This document shows positions 33,956-43,820 of a stretch of DNA of 64,000 nucleotides, one piece after another. Numbering within the stretch: position 1 is the first letter of the stretch; every line of letters begins with the position of its first letter. This DNA is from Prorocentrum cordatum (taxonomy: Eukaryota; Sar; Dinophyceae; Prorocentrales; Prorocentraceae): positions 546,881 through 610,880 of the forward strand of contig CAUYUJ010014349.1 of the NCBI GenBank assembly GCA_963575745.1. The letters are read 5' to 3'. The notes beneath the pieces are model-generated. The model saw only the letters and a program-made list of their open reading frames with translations, was not told the DNA's origin and did not search any database. The position numbers were made by a program, and so were the translations under genes.

Positions 33956-34949
33956 GACGACTTCGATGAGCTCGTTGACTCCATTAACATGGCCATGGCG
34001 ACAGTGTACGCAGAGGTGGCTTCACACCATATCAAGTAGTTGTTGGGCGACCTTTTTCGTCTTCCTGTAAAGGTATGTGAAAAGGGTTCTCTTAGCTTGA
34101 CTACAGTCTCGAGAGCCCTCAACGGCGACGCCGAGTTGGCAAGGATCACCGACATGCGCAAGGCAGCCATGGCCGCCTACGTGCGAGGCGGAGTGCTCGG
34201 AGAAGTGGCGGCGAGCTTTCAACAGGAGGACACGACCAACACGAGGGCCCACATTTCAACCTGGAGATCGATGTTATGGTTGGAGGAACAGCGTGGACAG
34301 GCTTCCAGCGAGCCCCTGGCATGGGCCTGCCAGTTCAGGTGGAGCTGCCCAAAATCACCTGGTGCTCTTTCCAGTGCGGTTTTCTCAAGCGTTCGCCAGA
34401 ACAGCTGAGACATGCAAACGAGGGAGAGAATACTGCCTGGGAGCAGGCTGACAGCGATGAAGAAGGAGTTGAGCACCGAGAACCGAGGCACGCGCAAGTA
34501 CGAGGATCTCACGAGGCAGGAGACACCACCTGAATAACTTGAGCTACCACGAGCAGCACCACCCGAACCTGCAGGCGACGATCCGGTTCTCACATCATGG
34601 GAGCCACCACTCAAGGATATCGAGAAGTCCACAGAGGTCAATCCCGATCTCATTCCCATGACGAACCAGCGCTACGACCACCTCGACGACGTGCCAATCT
34701 GCATCAAGCGGAAGGAGGACTTGCCGACCGCGGCCATACCAGTGTCAGAACGCATCGCTCGTTTTTGATGAGAAGATCCAGAAGGAAGCAGCAGCACCAC
34801 CTACGAAGAAGATCAAGAAGGCCAAGGGCACATCGATCGAGAGCGCACCAACCAGAGGATGAGGAAGGAGATCTTCTTGAACACCTACTAGTACCAGCCT
34901 TGCATCGCGGCAGAGCCTCGAGAGTGGAGCAACATCAAGAACGCTAACG

Positions 34950-35931
34950 CGGTCAAAGTGATACCTCCAGCCCAGGCGGCGAAGATGCGACAAGATCCTG
35001 AATTGGTTTCTTGCGTCGTGGGTTCGAGGTGGGTGCTCACGGACAAGGGCGGGGGCCCAGAGGAGGCTGGCGCGAGCAAGAGGCAGCTGTTGCTCTTGAC
35101 CGACGGGGCCTGGAGGATGGCGAAGGCACTGTTGGCCGTGCAAGGCCACGCCGATCCTGATTTCTTGGAGCTCGAGACCTAGGGCCCTGTCGGTGGGAAG
35201 GGCTCGGTGTTTCTTTCTGCAGATTTTGTGCACCAGCAAGTGGGCTCTCCAGCTGGCCGGTATAACTTCGGCTTCTACGGCAGGCGATCCCATCGATCGA
35301 TCTCAGGGCGTCTTGCATGTGGAACTACCCTGGACAGGAATACCCGACGCGGAGGAGGGCTCACTGGTGGAGTTACTCAAGGCAGTCTACGGGCTCGGGG
35401 ACGCCCCAGCGCAGAGGCTGATCGCCTTCACCAACTACGCCAAAGACATCGGTTTCAGGCGTTCCATCTTCGACGGTTCTACCTTCTACCTTCGGGGCGA
35501 TCAAGGATTGCATGGAGTGATGGGACTGACGGTGGACGACGTCGCTGGAGGGGGTGACGCCAAGTTCGGCGAGGCCTGTGAGAAGTTGCGGAAAAGCTTT
35601 CCCTCCGGGGCGTGGAAGTTCAGGAATGGCAAGCTTACGGGCAATAAGTTGTCACAAAATGAGGACAGCACGGACGTCGCCGTCTCCCAGCGCAGCAGCT
35701 CGTCCGACGTCCAGCTGGCCAGCATCTCCACTGAGCGCCGTCGAGATCCCCCGTGCTGCAGTGACACCAGAAGAACTTCATGAAGCAAGGAGTTTGCGCG
35801 GATCCATTCCTTTCTTGGCACGGCAGAGTCGGCCCGACTTAACAGGGCCGGTGCCCCTGCTCCATGGAAAGATGCCCGACCTCGTGATCGACGACCTACT
35901 GGAGGCGAACCGCATCGGAAGGATGACCTAG
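34950..35931 (+). pseudogene. Copia reverse transcriptase (RVT_2) remnant
   Basis: Starts IPPAQAAKMRQDPELVS and SRWVLTDKG, continues HADPDFLELET, ELPWTGIPDAEEGSLVELL with KAVYGLGDAP, then GLTVDDVAGGGD (the YVDD-box position, here TVDD) and ARQSRPDLTGPV. It spans three frames (34958-35182, 35193-35783, 35554-35931) with a TAG at about 35929. Domain identity is clear; the gene is broken. Confidence 0.8.
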
Positions 35932-36826
35932 GAGTTCAGCGGAGCCACTCTCAAGATCAAGCATATTCCCTACCACGAGCTTTCCTTCGTCGCCTTCAAC
36001 GACGCGGCCTGGGCTCCTGGGCTAATGCGAGAGATGGAGCATCTCAAGCAGGTTGCATCGTGTTCGCCACGCAGCGTGAGATCCTGAAGGGGGAAGCAGC
36101 CGAGATCCCCATCCAAGCCAGGAGGAACCACAAGTTAAAGAGGAAGTGTGCTCATCAGTTTGGAGCGGAGACGCTGGCTATCTCCGAAGGATTGGCCATG
36201 GCGGAGCTCATCAGGGCCATGCTGGTCGAGATCGTCGGCCCCGATTTCGACCTCATGAGGCCCCGCGTGCTAGCGTGGCGCTTTCCAGTCCTCAGCGCTA
36301 CGGATTCTAGAGGGGGCTACGACCATGACTGGCCGAGGACGAGCGAGCTGCGATTGGCGCGGCCATAGTTCGAGCCGCTATGCAACGACCTGAAGTACAT
36401 CCTCGGTGGACCGAGGGGACGAGCCAGCTCGCGGACCCGCTCACCAAGCGGAAGGGCGAGAGCACTCCACCACGACATGCCCTGGAGCTTGTGGAGTACG
36501 GCATCGCGTGTGACAGCGTCGTACTCAGACGCAGAGAGCAGGAGCGCAACATGAAGAAGATGAAGAATCAGACGAGCTACGCCTTTCACACAACATGCTG
36601 CTTCTCTGGGCTGGGCCTCTACGAGATGGACTGCGCGGGAAGACGCTCCAAGGACTACGAGTTTGATGACCAAAATTTCGAGCCTAAGGCCTATCGTTGG
36701 ATTCGCGAGGTTCAGGACATCAGCGACCCCATCGGCAACAATCACGTGGACCCGCAGAGCGATGTGGCGGAGAATCAGATGCATAGTGGGAGAATTCACA
36801 GGGTCAACAGGAAGGACCGGTTCTGA
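35932..36826 (+). pseudogene. Copia RNase H remnant and tail
   Basis: After the TAG the same frame continues to FNDAAWAPG (RNase H first Asp). Another frame (36060-36368) holds GAETLAISEGLAMAEL and ATDSRGGYDH. A third (36380-36826) holds WTEGTSQLADPLTKR, the usual copia RNase H end. Confidence 0.75.
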
Positions 36827-36844
36827 ACAGTAGACTACCGCCAG

Positions 36845-37008
36845 TGTGAATCTAGAGGCGTTTCGAGGCCCTTGGAAGCTCTAGAGGCCTTTAGGAGCTT
36901 AGCCCAGACGCGTGTTATTTCCTCCTGCATTCTTTTTGGTTCAGGGGAACGGGGCCTGGCGGCCCTCCTTCTGGAGCGCAGTTCGATGTGCTGAAAAGGC
37001 TGCTCGCA
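36845..37008 (+). repeat. 3' LTR of copia element
   Basis: Starts TGTGAATC and matches the 5' LTR throughout, with an extra block of about 25 bp (36950-36974) before GGAGCGCAGTTCGATGTGCTG. Confidence 0.75.
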
Positions 37009-37084
37009 CTTTCGCCAGATATTCATATTTGATGGATGCAATGCCCTGGGAGCCCGGGAGTCAAATCGCACCTTGGGACCGTCA

Positions 37085-38245
37085 TTTCCTAAGACCCGAC
37101 TGCCCTAAGACCGAGCTGTCGTACTATCATGGGACCACAATGTGTTTTGGCGTGTGCAGGCTCCCCCGATGGGGTATCTAACATGGTGGCCCCGAGCTGG
37201 AGCCACTGCGCTTACGTGTCCAGGCCACTAAGGAGGGGTATCTACCTTTGTCGCCCCCAGCTGACACCATGTTTTGTTCACGTGTCGAGGCCCCGCAGGG
37301 TGGTATCTGAAATGGCGGCCCCGGGCTGGACCCACGTGTTTTGACGTGTTTTGGTCACCCACGGAGGTATCTATCATGGTGGCTCTGGGCTGGAACCACG
37401 TGTTGCTTTGGTTCCGAAGCCACCCAACTGGGTATCGAATATGATTACCCCGAGCTGGAACCACGTGTTCTATACGTGTCCGAGCAACCCGTTTTCTATA
37501 TGTGGTCGTCTGGGGAGCCCACAGAGGGGGCACAACGGTCGGAGCAACTTTCTAATCCGACACCATTTGCGCAATCATGTGGCCCGATTTCTCCGTCTTG
37601 TGTTTTTCCAGTTTTCCCATTGGGGTACGTATCTGGCATGGTGGTCCCGAGTTGGACTCGTATTGTTTGTTTTTTGCGTGTCCAGGCCATCCACGGGGGA
37701 ATCGAACATGGTTGCCCCCAGCTGGAACCATGTCTGTTTTATGTGTCCAGGCCACCCGTGGTGGTATCCAGCATGGTTGCCCAGAGTTGGGACCACGTGT
37801 TTCCACGTACCCACGCCACCCACGGGGGTGTCGAACACGGAATTCCCTTGTCGGAGCCATGTGTTTTTATGTGTCCAGGCCGCCCGACGGGGTATCTAAC
37901 ATGGTTGCCCCCGGCTGGACAAATACGTGTCCAGGCTACACTGGGAAGGTCTCTGGCATGGCGGTCCCGAGCTGGAGACACGTGTTTTCACGTGTCCTGG
38001 CCACCCAGATGCGGTATATAACATGGTGTTTCCTAGCTGAGACCATGTGTTGTCATGTGTCCGCGCCGCCCAGGAAGTATCTAACATGGCGGCCCCGAGT
38101 TGGAACCACGTCCCACATGGGAGGGTATCTAACATGGCGGTTCCGAGCTGAAACCGCGCGTTTTCGCGTGTCCAGGCCACAGGAGGGCTAGCTAACATGT
38201 CTGTGTTCAGGCCACCAAGGGGGTCACCCAGGCGGATCTCCAACA
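37085..38245 (+). repeat. Satellite of about 64 bp, some 15 units, with a stub of the 8-bp satellite
   Basis: 37085-37120 still shows CCTAAGACC octamers. From 37125 the unit is ACGTGTTTTCACGTGTCCAGG-CCACCC-GGGGGTATCTAACATGG-GGCCCCGAGCTGGAACC. The array is interrupted at about 37490-37620. Confidence 0.9.
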
Positions 38246-39182
38246 TGCCTGAACATGGGGATGTGTTCACGATCTCTTCGATCTCTTTAGCGAAACGCTG
38301 GTTGTCACGAGTCCAGGTCGCCCAGGCGGGTCGCTAAAAAGAGGATGAGTTGAGGATGTGTCCCTAGCGAGAAGTTTTTTCAGCAAGATGTGTTCGGGGT
38401 GTCTCTAGCGAAACGCTTGTTTTCATTCGCGCGGATGGGGATGTCACATGCGTTTTGTGTTTTGAATTTGCTGCGTGTTCACGCGTCCAGGCCACACACG
38501 GGGATATCCAACATGTGGTGTGGCGAGCAAGTTGTGAGGATGTCTCGAGCGAGGGTTTCGGAACTGAATCGGATCTTGGTCTCGAGCTGATCGAGCGCCC
38601 CGCGCGTTTCGATTGCAACTAGTCCGAACTATTCGTTCAGGCAGCTGGAGCTTAATATTCAAATCAGTTCGGTCAGGATTCTGGCGCCAAGGCCGGCGTA
38701 TCCCTAACATGAGGATTTGCTGAGAAGGTGTCGAGCGGAACGCTTAGTTTCACGTGTCATGGTCGCCCAGGAGGATATCAAACATGAGGTCGTCGGGGTC
38801 ATCGCAAGTAGAAATATTTGCGCTGAGGGGATGTGTAATTTCCCGTCGCCCAAGCTTGGTATTTTGAAACTTTTCCCTGCTACACATTTCCATCCATTTC
38901 CGAGTTCGTGGGCCGATAATGTTTGCTTTTTAATGAATTGTCCTCGACGTCCAATTTGTGTTGACATGCGATTTTTGTGCACTTCATCGGTGACGCTCGT
39001 TTGCATTTGCGATGTTCGTCAATTTGTCGCGAGCTGGCTTGCTCGGAATGGGCTTCCTTGCAACAACGCCGGCAACACGAAGTGCGCCGGAAGCGAATAC
39101 ATGGCATTTTACGTATTTTAGGTTTTACCCAGGGGTTGCCACGCGCGCGCGAATTAGAAATATTCAAAACCTATTACTAAAG
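38246..39182. other. Decayed satellite units and unassigned sequence
   Basis: Isolated satellite words persist at about 38475-38515 and 38750-38785, and a TAGCGAAACGCT motif recurs near 38287 and 38407. 38800-39182 is single-copy with no gene seen. Confidence 0.55.
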
Positions 39183-39539
39183 ATCATTTTCGCACGCCTC
39201 TTGTCCGTCCGTTGGGCCGGCACATTGGAGCCCCGGTGGGCAGGGACCGAGCTGGAGCGCCCGCCAGGCGTCCCTGGCTTGCCCTTCCCGAGCCCCTCCC
39301 CCCAAGAGGGGAAACAAGCCTCGAAGCCCTTGCCCCCCCCCCGGCCCCCCCCTGCCCCCTTCCCCGAGGGAAAACAAAACCCGAGGGAAAACAAACAACC
39401 GAGGGAAACAAAAAGACCCGAAGGGAAAAGAAGAGACTCCGAGGGAAAAACAAAAAAGACTCCGAGGGGAACGAATCAAGACATCCCCCTCCCCAGAGGG
39501 TGGAAAAATGAAGACACGAGGAACAATGCATTCTCCGAG
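39183..39539 (+). repeat. Right end of giant intron: C/A-rich repeats
   Basis: Six units of CCGAGGGAAAACAAAAAGAC type (39364-39480) plus C-runs at 39330-39352. It is the reverse-complement counterpart of the left end. A ready AG acceptor is at 39538-39539. Confidence 0.75.
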
Positions 39540-40145
39540 GCAGTGCATACTGACCATCCGGCAGAGCGATTCACGAATGACGAGTTCTTTCAGAATTGCG
39601 TGGCAGAGGCGTTGACCTTGAAGGAGAGCGTCCGCCTCGCATCTGGCTCAGTGTTCGAGTGGGCGGCGCAGGAGCTCGCAAAGCAGGGCAGCAGCAACGA
39701 CAGATCGGTTGCGAAGCGCGCCTACAGCTTGGCGGTTGACATGGCTCTCGCGCTCCAGGAGTTCGAGCTCTCCACGGTGGATGTCATCGTGACTTTGCAG
39801 CAGGTCTCACAGGCAGGATGGACAGGCACGGACGACCTGGGCAGCATCGATTCACTCCAGCGCGTCCTCGGGATCGCAGCGCGCTCTGGCGGTCTTTTCG
39901 CGCTCGGCTCCGGCGTCCTGCACGACCTCTGCGGGGATTTGTCAGCCGGCTCCAAGTTAGTGCGGTGGAGGGGCTTGGAAGGAGCGGAATTGGTGCGCAC
40001 TACTCGGGCGACGCCAACGGATCGCCTCACCGATCCTGGCTCGTTCGATCTTGGGCTCAGGATCGGTGTGACTAGAGGCCTCCGTGCCCAAGCAAAGAGG
40101 GCTTATGCACCGAACCAAGACCATGGGCCCAGCCACGATCGGTGA
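39540..40145 (+). CDS. Linker exon before the LRRs
   Basis: Reads AVHTDHPAERFTNDEFFQNC and VAEALTLKESV, then helical sequence ending LVRWRGLEGAELVRTT. The F-N-D..F...V.EAL pattern resembles the segment between ART and LRR domains in related dinoflagellate proteins (family knowledge). The frame is open upstream to 39012 only through low-complexity repeat. It ends at TGA 40143-40145, inside an inferred 123-nt intron (40024-40146). The next segment is in the same frame. Confidence 0.6.
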   Translation, partial: AVHTDHPAERFTNDEFFQNCVAEALTLKESVRLASGSVFEWAAQELAKQGSSNDRSVAKRAYSLAVDMALALQEFELSTVDVIVTLQQVSQAGWTGTDDLGSIDSLQRVLGIAARSGGLFALGSGVLHDLCGDLSAGSKLVRWRGLEGAELVRTTRATPTDRLTDPGSFDLGLRIGVTRGLRAQAKRAYAPNQDHGPSHDR

Positions 40146-40146
40146 G
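40024..40146 (+). other. Inferred 123-nt GC-AG intron with inverted repeats
   Basis: Begins GCCTCACCGATCC and ends CGATCGGTGAG. CCTCACCGAT at 40026-40035 is the exact reverse complement of 40137-40146, and a second complement (CAGGATCGGTG) lies at about 40060. Removing 123 nt keeps frame and deletes the only stop between linker and LRRs. Confidence 0.5.
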
Positions 40147-41516
40147 GTGGTCAGTTGACGTCGCTCGAGACTACCTGTTCTAGTGTGGACTTGTTGGGAG
40201 CTGAGCTCGAAGCACGCAGGACGTTGATAATGACGTTCCAGGTTGCCACAACGGACAGCACCGCCACCAGCCGTCTGGTGGAGCTGCTGAAATCAGAGGC
40301 CCTGGACTGTGCGCGGGATGCCCTCTTGCACGTGATATCCCGCCAGCTGCAGCTGCAAAGCATCCGGGCCATCGAGATCAACAAGTGTGGTTTGAACGGC
40401 AAGCAAGCAGAGGCGTTGGGGCAGTGTCTGATCGGTTGTAGCAGTTTGGAGGTACTTTCCGTTACCACAAACCCTGTCGGCGATGTTGGCGGAGCTGCCA
40501 TGTTGAAGAACCTCTCCGAAATGAGTTCCCTGTCTCAGCTTCGTGTCTTGCGTTTGGCAGGGTCCGAGCTGGGCCTGGAGGCCGCGGGGGCCTTGTCCCG
40601 GCTGCTACCGCAATTGCGCGGTTTGGAGGTTTTGCGGCTCAGTGGAAACAAGGGCTTTGGCGACGCGGGCGGTGAGGCCATTTGTCGTGCGCTGGATGCT
40701 CCGTTCCCCCTTCGCGAGCTGGTTCTCGGCACTTGCGGGCTGGGCGCGGCGGCCGCAGTTGCCCTGGCCAAGTCGCTGCTGCAGCTGCGCGATCTGCAGA
40801 TGCTGAGCCTTGGCAACAGCAGCGGCATAGGCGACGCTGGGGTCGCGGCCGTCTGCCGGGCGCTGGGCGCCCAGGCGCCGATGCGCGAACTGAGGCTTCA
40901 CAGGGGCAGCCTGGGTTCTGAGGCTGCGACCGCCCTGGGCGAGTCGTTGCCGCAGCTGCGCGACCTGCAGGTGCTGCGGCTCGAGGACAACAGGGGCCTG
41001 GGCGACGCCGGCGGCGCGGCGGTCTGTCGGGGGCTTTCCGCGCAGGGTGCAGGGGTGACCTTGCGCGAGCTGTATTTAAGGAACTGCAGCCTGGGTGCGG
41101 GTGCCGCGGAGGCCCTGTCCAGGCTGCTGTCGCAGGCGCGCGGCCTGGAGATGCTGGACCTCGGCAGCAATCCTGGCCTGAGCGACGCTGGCGGCGCGGC
41201 CGTCTGCAGGTCGCTGGCAGTGCCTGGCTCCGTGGCGCCGATGCGCGAGCTGAGGCTTCGCAAGTGCGGCCTCGGTGCGGAAACTGCGGAGGCCCTCGCT
41301 GGGGTGCTGCCGCAGCTGTGCGTTCTGCAGGTGCTGGACCTCAACTGGAACCCGGGATTGGGCGACGCTGGCGGCGTGACCGTTTGCCGGGCGTTGGCCG
41401 CCCATGGTGCCGAGTTGCCACTGCGCCAACTGTGGCTCGAGTGCGGGATGGGGGCGGAGTTCAGGGAGGCGTTGGTTGGATTGTCCAGCAAGGTTCGCGA
41501 TGTTTGCAAGTTCTGA
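40146..41516 (+). CDS. Ribonuclease-inhibitor-type leucine-rich repeat exon
   Basis: About 450 codons with 12 complete LRRs and a partial last one, ending at TGA 41514-41516. Repeats alternate between an A form (RELxLxxCxLGAEAAEALAxxLPQL) and a B form (LxVLxLxxNxGLGDAGGAAVCRAL), 28-32 residues each, the two-repeat alternation typical of ribonuclease inhibitor. The role is expected to be protein binding. There is no ATG at the front: the frame simply follows the TGA at 40143, which fits an internal exon rather than a gene start. Base composition and codon use look genuine and uninterrupted. Confidence 0.85.
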   Translation, partial: GGQLTSLETTCSSVDLLGAELEARRTLIMTFQVATTDSTATSRLVELLKSEALDCARDALLHVISRQLQLQSIRAIEINKCGLNGKQAEALGQCLIGCSSLEVLSVTTNPVGDVGGAAMLKNLSEMSSLSQLRVLRLAGSELGLEAAGALSRLLPQLRGLEVLRLSGNKGFGDAGGEAICRALDAPFPLRELVLGTCGLGAAAAVALAKSLLQLRDLQMLSLGNSSGIGDAGVAAVCRALGAQAPMRELRLHRGSLGSEAATALGESLPQLRDLQVLRLEDNRGLGDAGGAAVCRGLSAQGAGVTLRELYLRNCSLGAGAAEALSRLLSQARGLEMLDLGSNPGLSDAGGAAVCRSLAVPGSVAPMRELRLRKCGLGAETAEALAGVLPQLCVLQVLDLNWNPGLGDAGGVTVCRALAAHGAELPLRQLWLECGMGAEFREALVGLSSKVRDVCKF

Positions 41517-41950
41517 TGCCCCTGCTGGCGGAGGCTCCGAGCGGAGTCGGCGCGGAACGGGCCTTTCGCGATTTGACTGCAGCGCCCAGATTGAAAACTC
41601 TTTCGTTTGCGGGCCGCCGTGGAAGTGGTGGGCGTTGCGCTTGGATGTTCGTCGAAGATGGTTGCGGCGAACCACCGCCGCCCCCAACTTGTTGGCAACG
41701 CTTGTGTGGCCAAACGTTGGCCCGAAATCTTGCCAAGGTGTTGGTTCACGTGGCCCCCCAGCGTTGTCGGAACCCTGGAATAAGCACTTGTGGGAGGAAA
41801 AAGGGAGGACGAGGAGAGGAAGGGGACGGAGGAGGAATACGAAAACGATGCCTCTTGGGGTCTCCTTGCGGCCTCGTGGGGGACTCCGAGGGAATCGGCA
41901 CAATTCTTCAAAAACCCGATGCACATCACACATGTTTTATTTGTCGGGCC
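41517..41950. other. Downstream flank of the LRR exon, unassigned
   Basis: Possible 3' untranslated sequence; no polyadenylation signal recognised. Competing frames have no domain. Confidence 0.4.
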
Positions 41951-42690
41951 CTCCTGAAGGTAATCTTGCAGGTCTTTTGGACCGATTTGGAGGTCAGAGA
42001 GCCTCTTGGGCCGTCTTGGACCATCTTGGGGCAATCGTGGGCCGTTGTAGTGCCATCATGGGCGTCTTGGAGGCCATCTTCGACGTCTTGGATATGCCTG
42101 GGGACTTTGTAGGGCTGTGTTGAAGGCCTCTTGGAGGTCTCTTGGTCGTCTAGGGGACCTCCTTAAGCCGTCCCGAATACCATAGTCCCATAATTATTCC
42201 AACGCCTAAGGGAAATCAGCAATGCTGATCCCTTCGAGCCTTCCTGAGGGTCCTCTCGGAGGCCCGGGTGCCGTCTTTGGCCATCTTGGGGCAATCTCGG
42301 GCAGTCTTGGTGCCACCTTGGCCGTCTTTGGGGCGTCCGAAAGCCGTCTTGGCGGTCTCTTGGGCCGTCTTGGGGCCCTACTGGGGTGGGGCTCTTCTTG
42401 GGCCGTGTTCGGGCTCTCTGGGGAGCTACTTGGAGGCGTCATGGGCCGCCTTGGGGCCATCGTTGGGACCTTTTGGATCATGGTCAGAAGCTCAAACTCA
42501 AGTAGCGAGCGCCAACTGCAGTCGGACACCTACATAAAGTGAACATGTTTGGCGTCTTCGGGCCCTCTTGGAGATCCTCGTTGGCCGTCTTGGGCGATCT
42601 CGGACCAATCTCGAGCCCTCTTGGTATCATCTTGGGCGCCTTGGAGGCCATCTTGTGCCGCCTGCGCCATCGTAGGCGTGAACAACCCCC
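41950..42690 (-). repeat. CCAAGA-type dispersed repeats, reverse orientation
   Basis: Plus strand reads CTTGGGCCGTCTTGG words throughout, with single-copy breaks at about 42170-42230 and 42480-42545. Confidence 0.8.
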
Positions 42691-42829
42691 GCCTCTTTTT
42701 TGTGCGGGAACGGCCGAGACCTCAATCAGAGCTTGGGAGGCCAACGCCGCCACAACTCTTGCATGCGAGCAGTGCCTCTTGCAATGAACAGGGGGCGGCG
42801 GATGGAATAGCCTAATTGGTGTACAAAGG

Positions 42830-43095
42830 ATCTCTTTGAGGCCACTTGGGGCTCTCAGAAGGTACCTTGGGGGTCACTGACTTGGACGCCTCTCTGGGGC
42901 CTCGTGGAGGCCTCGTGCGCCTGAGGGGGCCTCTTGGGTGCTCGCTTGGGGCGATGTGGGCGGAGGTCGGGAACCGCCAGGATTTGTGGTTGAGCGGAGC
43001 AGCTAATGTCAGTTCGAGTTCCCCGTGTTTGGCCCCATTGTGGGTCCATCTTGAGGGCCTTGCGTGCTGTCTTGGACGCTCTGTAGACCAACAAG
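42830..43095 (-). repeat. CCAAGA-type repeat with conserved block, reverse orientation
   Basis: Contains AATGTCAGTTCGAGTTCCCC at 43005-43024, the reverse complement of the block at 2380 and 61223. 43096-43590 is unassigned. Confidence 0.7.
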
Positions 43096-43590
43096 TTGCG
43101 ATGCTTCGAGTAAGAACAATGCTTGCAAACACATGCGTGTTCGATGGTCCGCGCGGATTCCTTGGATCTGCGCTGGGCTCCCCTGGCGGTGCCTTTGCGC
43201 CGCCCGTGGCGCGTTCTGCGCGCCAGCGGGGGGTCCAGCCCCGATTCAAGAACTCCGCGCGGACCTCCGATCCAGGAACTCCGAGCAGACATCCTATGTT
43301 TCTGCCGCGTGCGGCGGTGGCTGCGACGCACGCCGCTCGAGGCTCACGTGGATGCTTCCCTTTACCACACATCGTCTATGCATTGCTCGTTACCTGCCTA
43401 CCTTGCAGGCCTGGCGAGCCACCCTCAGGCGCGCCAGTGCACGGAGACGGGCCTGGAAGACGGCATCAGGTGCACAACCTGGCCTGGAAGACGGCCCAAG
43501 AGATTTCCAAGAGGGCTCCAGCACGTGCCCCCTGGGACACTTCACGAGAACGTTGGAGGTTGAGAGCCCCAGCCACGCGTCCATAGCTTT

Positions 43591-43715
43591 GCATCGCTCG
43601 GACGTGTGCACCTCTTCTCGGCGAGGACAGGAGCATCCTGGATCATCTGGCGAGAAACAAAGCCGAAACATGCACGGTGAATGCACGTCCGAGCGATGGC
43701 AAGGTTTCATGGAAT
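43591..43715. repeat. MITE-like hairpin repeat, copy 1
   Basis: CATCGCTCGGACGTGTGCA at 43592-43610 pairs with TGCACGTCCGAGCGATG at 43682-43698 except for a 2-bp bulge, around a middle of about 70 bp (CTCGGCGAGGACAGGAGC, ATCATCTGGCGAG). Confidence 0.75.
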
Positions 43716-43820
43716 ATCCGTAAGGGCTTCGCCCCATGCCGCCGGCCCCCTGTCTCGGATAATGGGAGATGCAAAAGCTAAATCATGAGGTCTGGGCGCC
43801 GCCGTGAAGCAGTGTCGGGA

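Larger units (their letters stand above)
29835..37008 (+). mobile_element. Decayed Ty1/copia-type LTR retrotransposon
   Basis: Short LTR-like direct repeats flank gag-, protease-, integrase-, reverse transcriptase- and RNase H-like sequence in copia order (integrase before RT). Coding is broken into many frames with stops, the integrase core is deleted, and a central segment appears inverted, so it is a defective copy. It sits between the 8-bp satellite and a stub of the same satellite at 37085-37120, so it probably inserted there. No clear target-site duplication was found. Confidence 0.8.
18884..39539 (+). other. Inferred giant intron, 20.7 kb, GC-AG
   Basis: The left exon ends GAG|GC at 18883/18884 and the right exon begins after CGAG at 39539 (GAG|GCAGTG), so a GAGGC direct repeat marks both joints. 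Both joints are phase 0. The joined product reads from the ART region into a linker and then LRRs. The ends carry related repeats in opposite orientation (18891-19165 and 39355-39520). The contents are two GAY arrays, a 9-kb satellite, a copia element and a second satellite. Confidence 0.5.
14928..41516 (+). other. Inferred split gene: CAP-Gly, coiled coil, ART, LRR
   Basis: Five open segments on the plus strand fit one protein of about 1,597 codons: 14928-15947, 16473-17489, about 17981-18883, 39540-40023 and 40147-41516. Supporting this, the coiled coil resumes in the same frame across the first gap. The 16.5-17.5 kb segment resembles the region that precedes ART domains in dinoflagellate proteins. 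Exon ends at 18883 and 39540 are both phase 0, and removal of 40024-40146 joins the linker to the LRRs in frame. The alternative is two or three neighbouring genes. Exact splice sites are inference. Confidence 0.55.
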
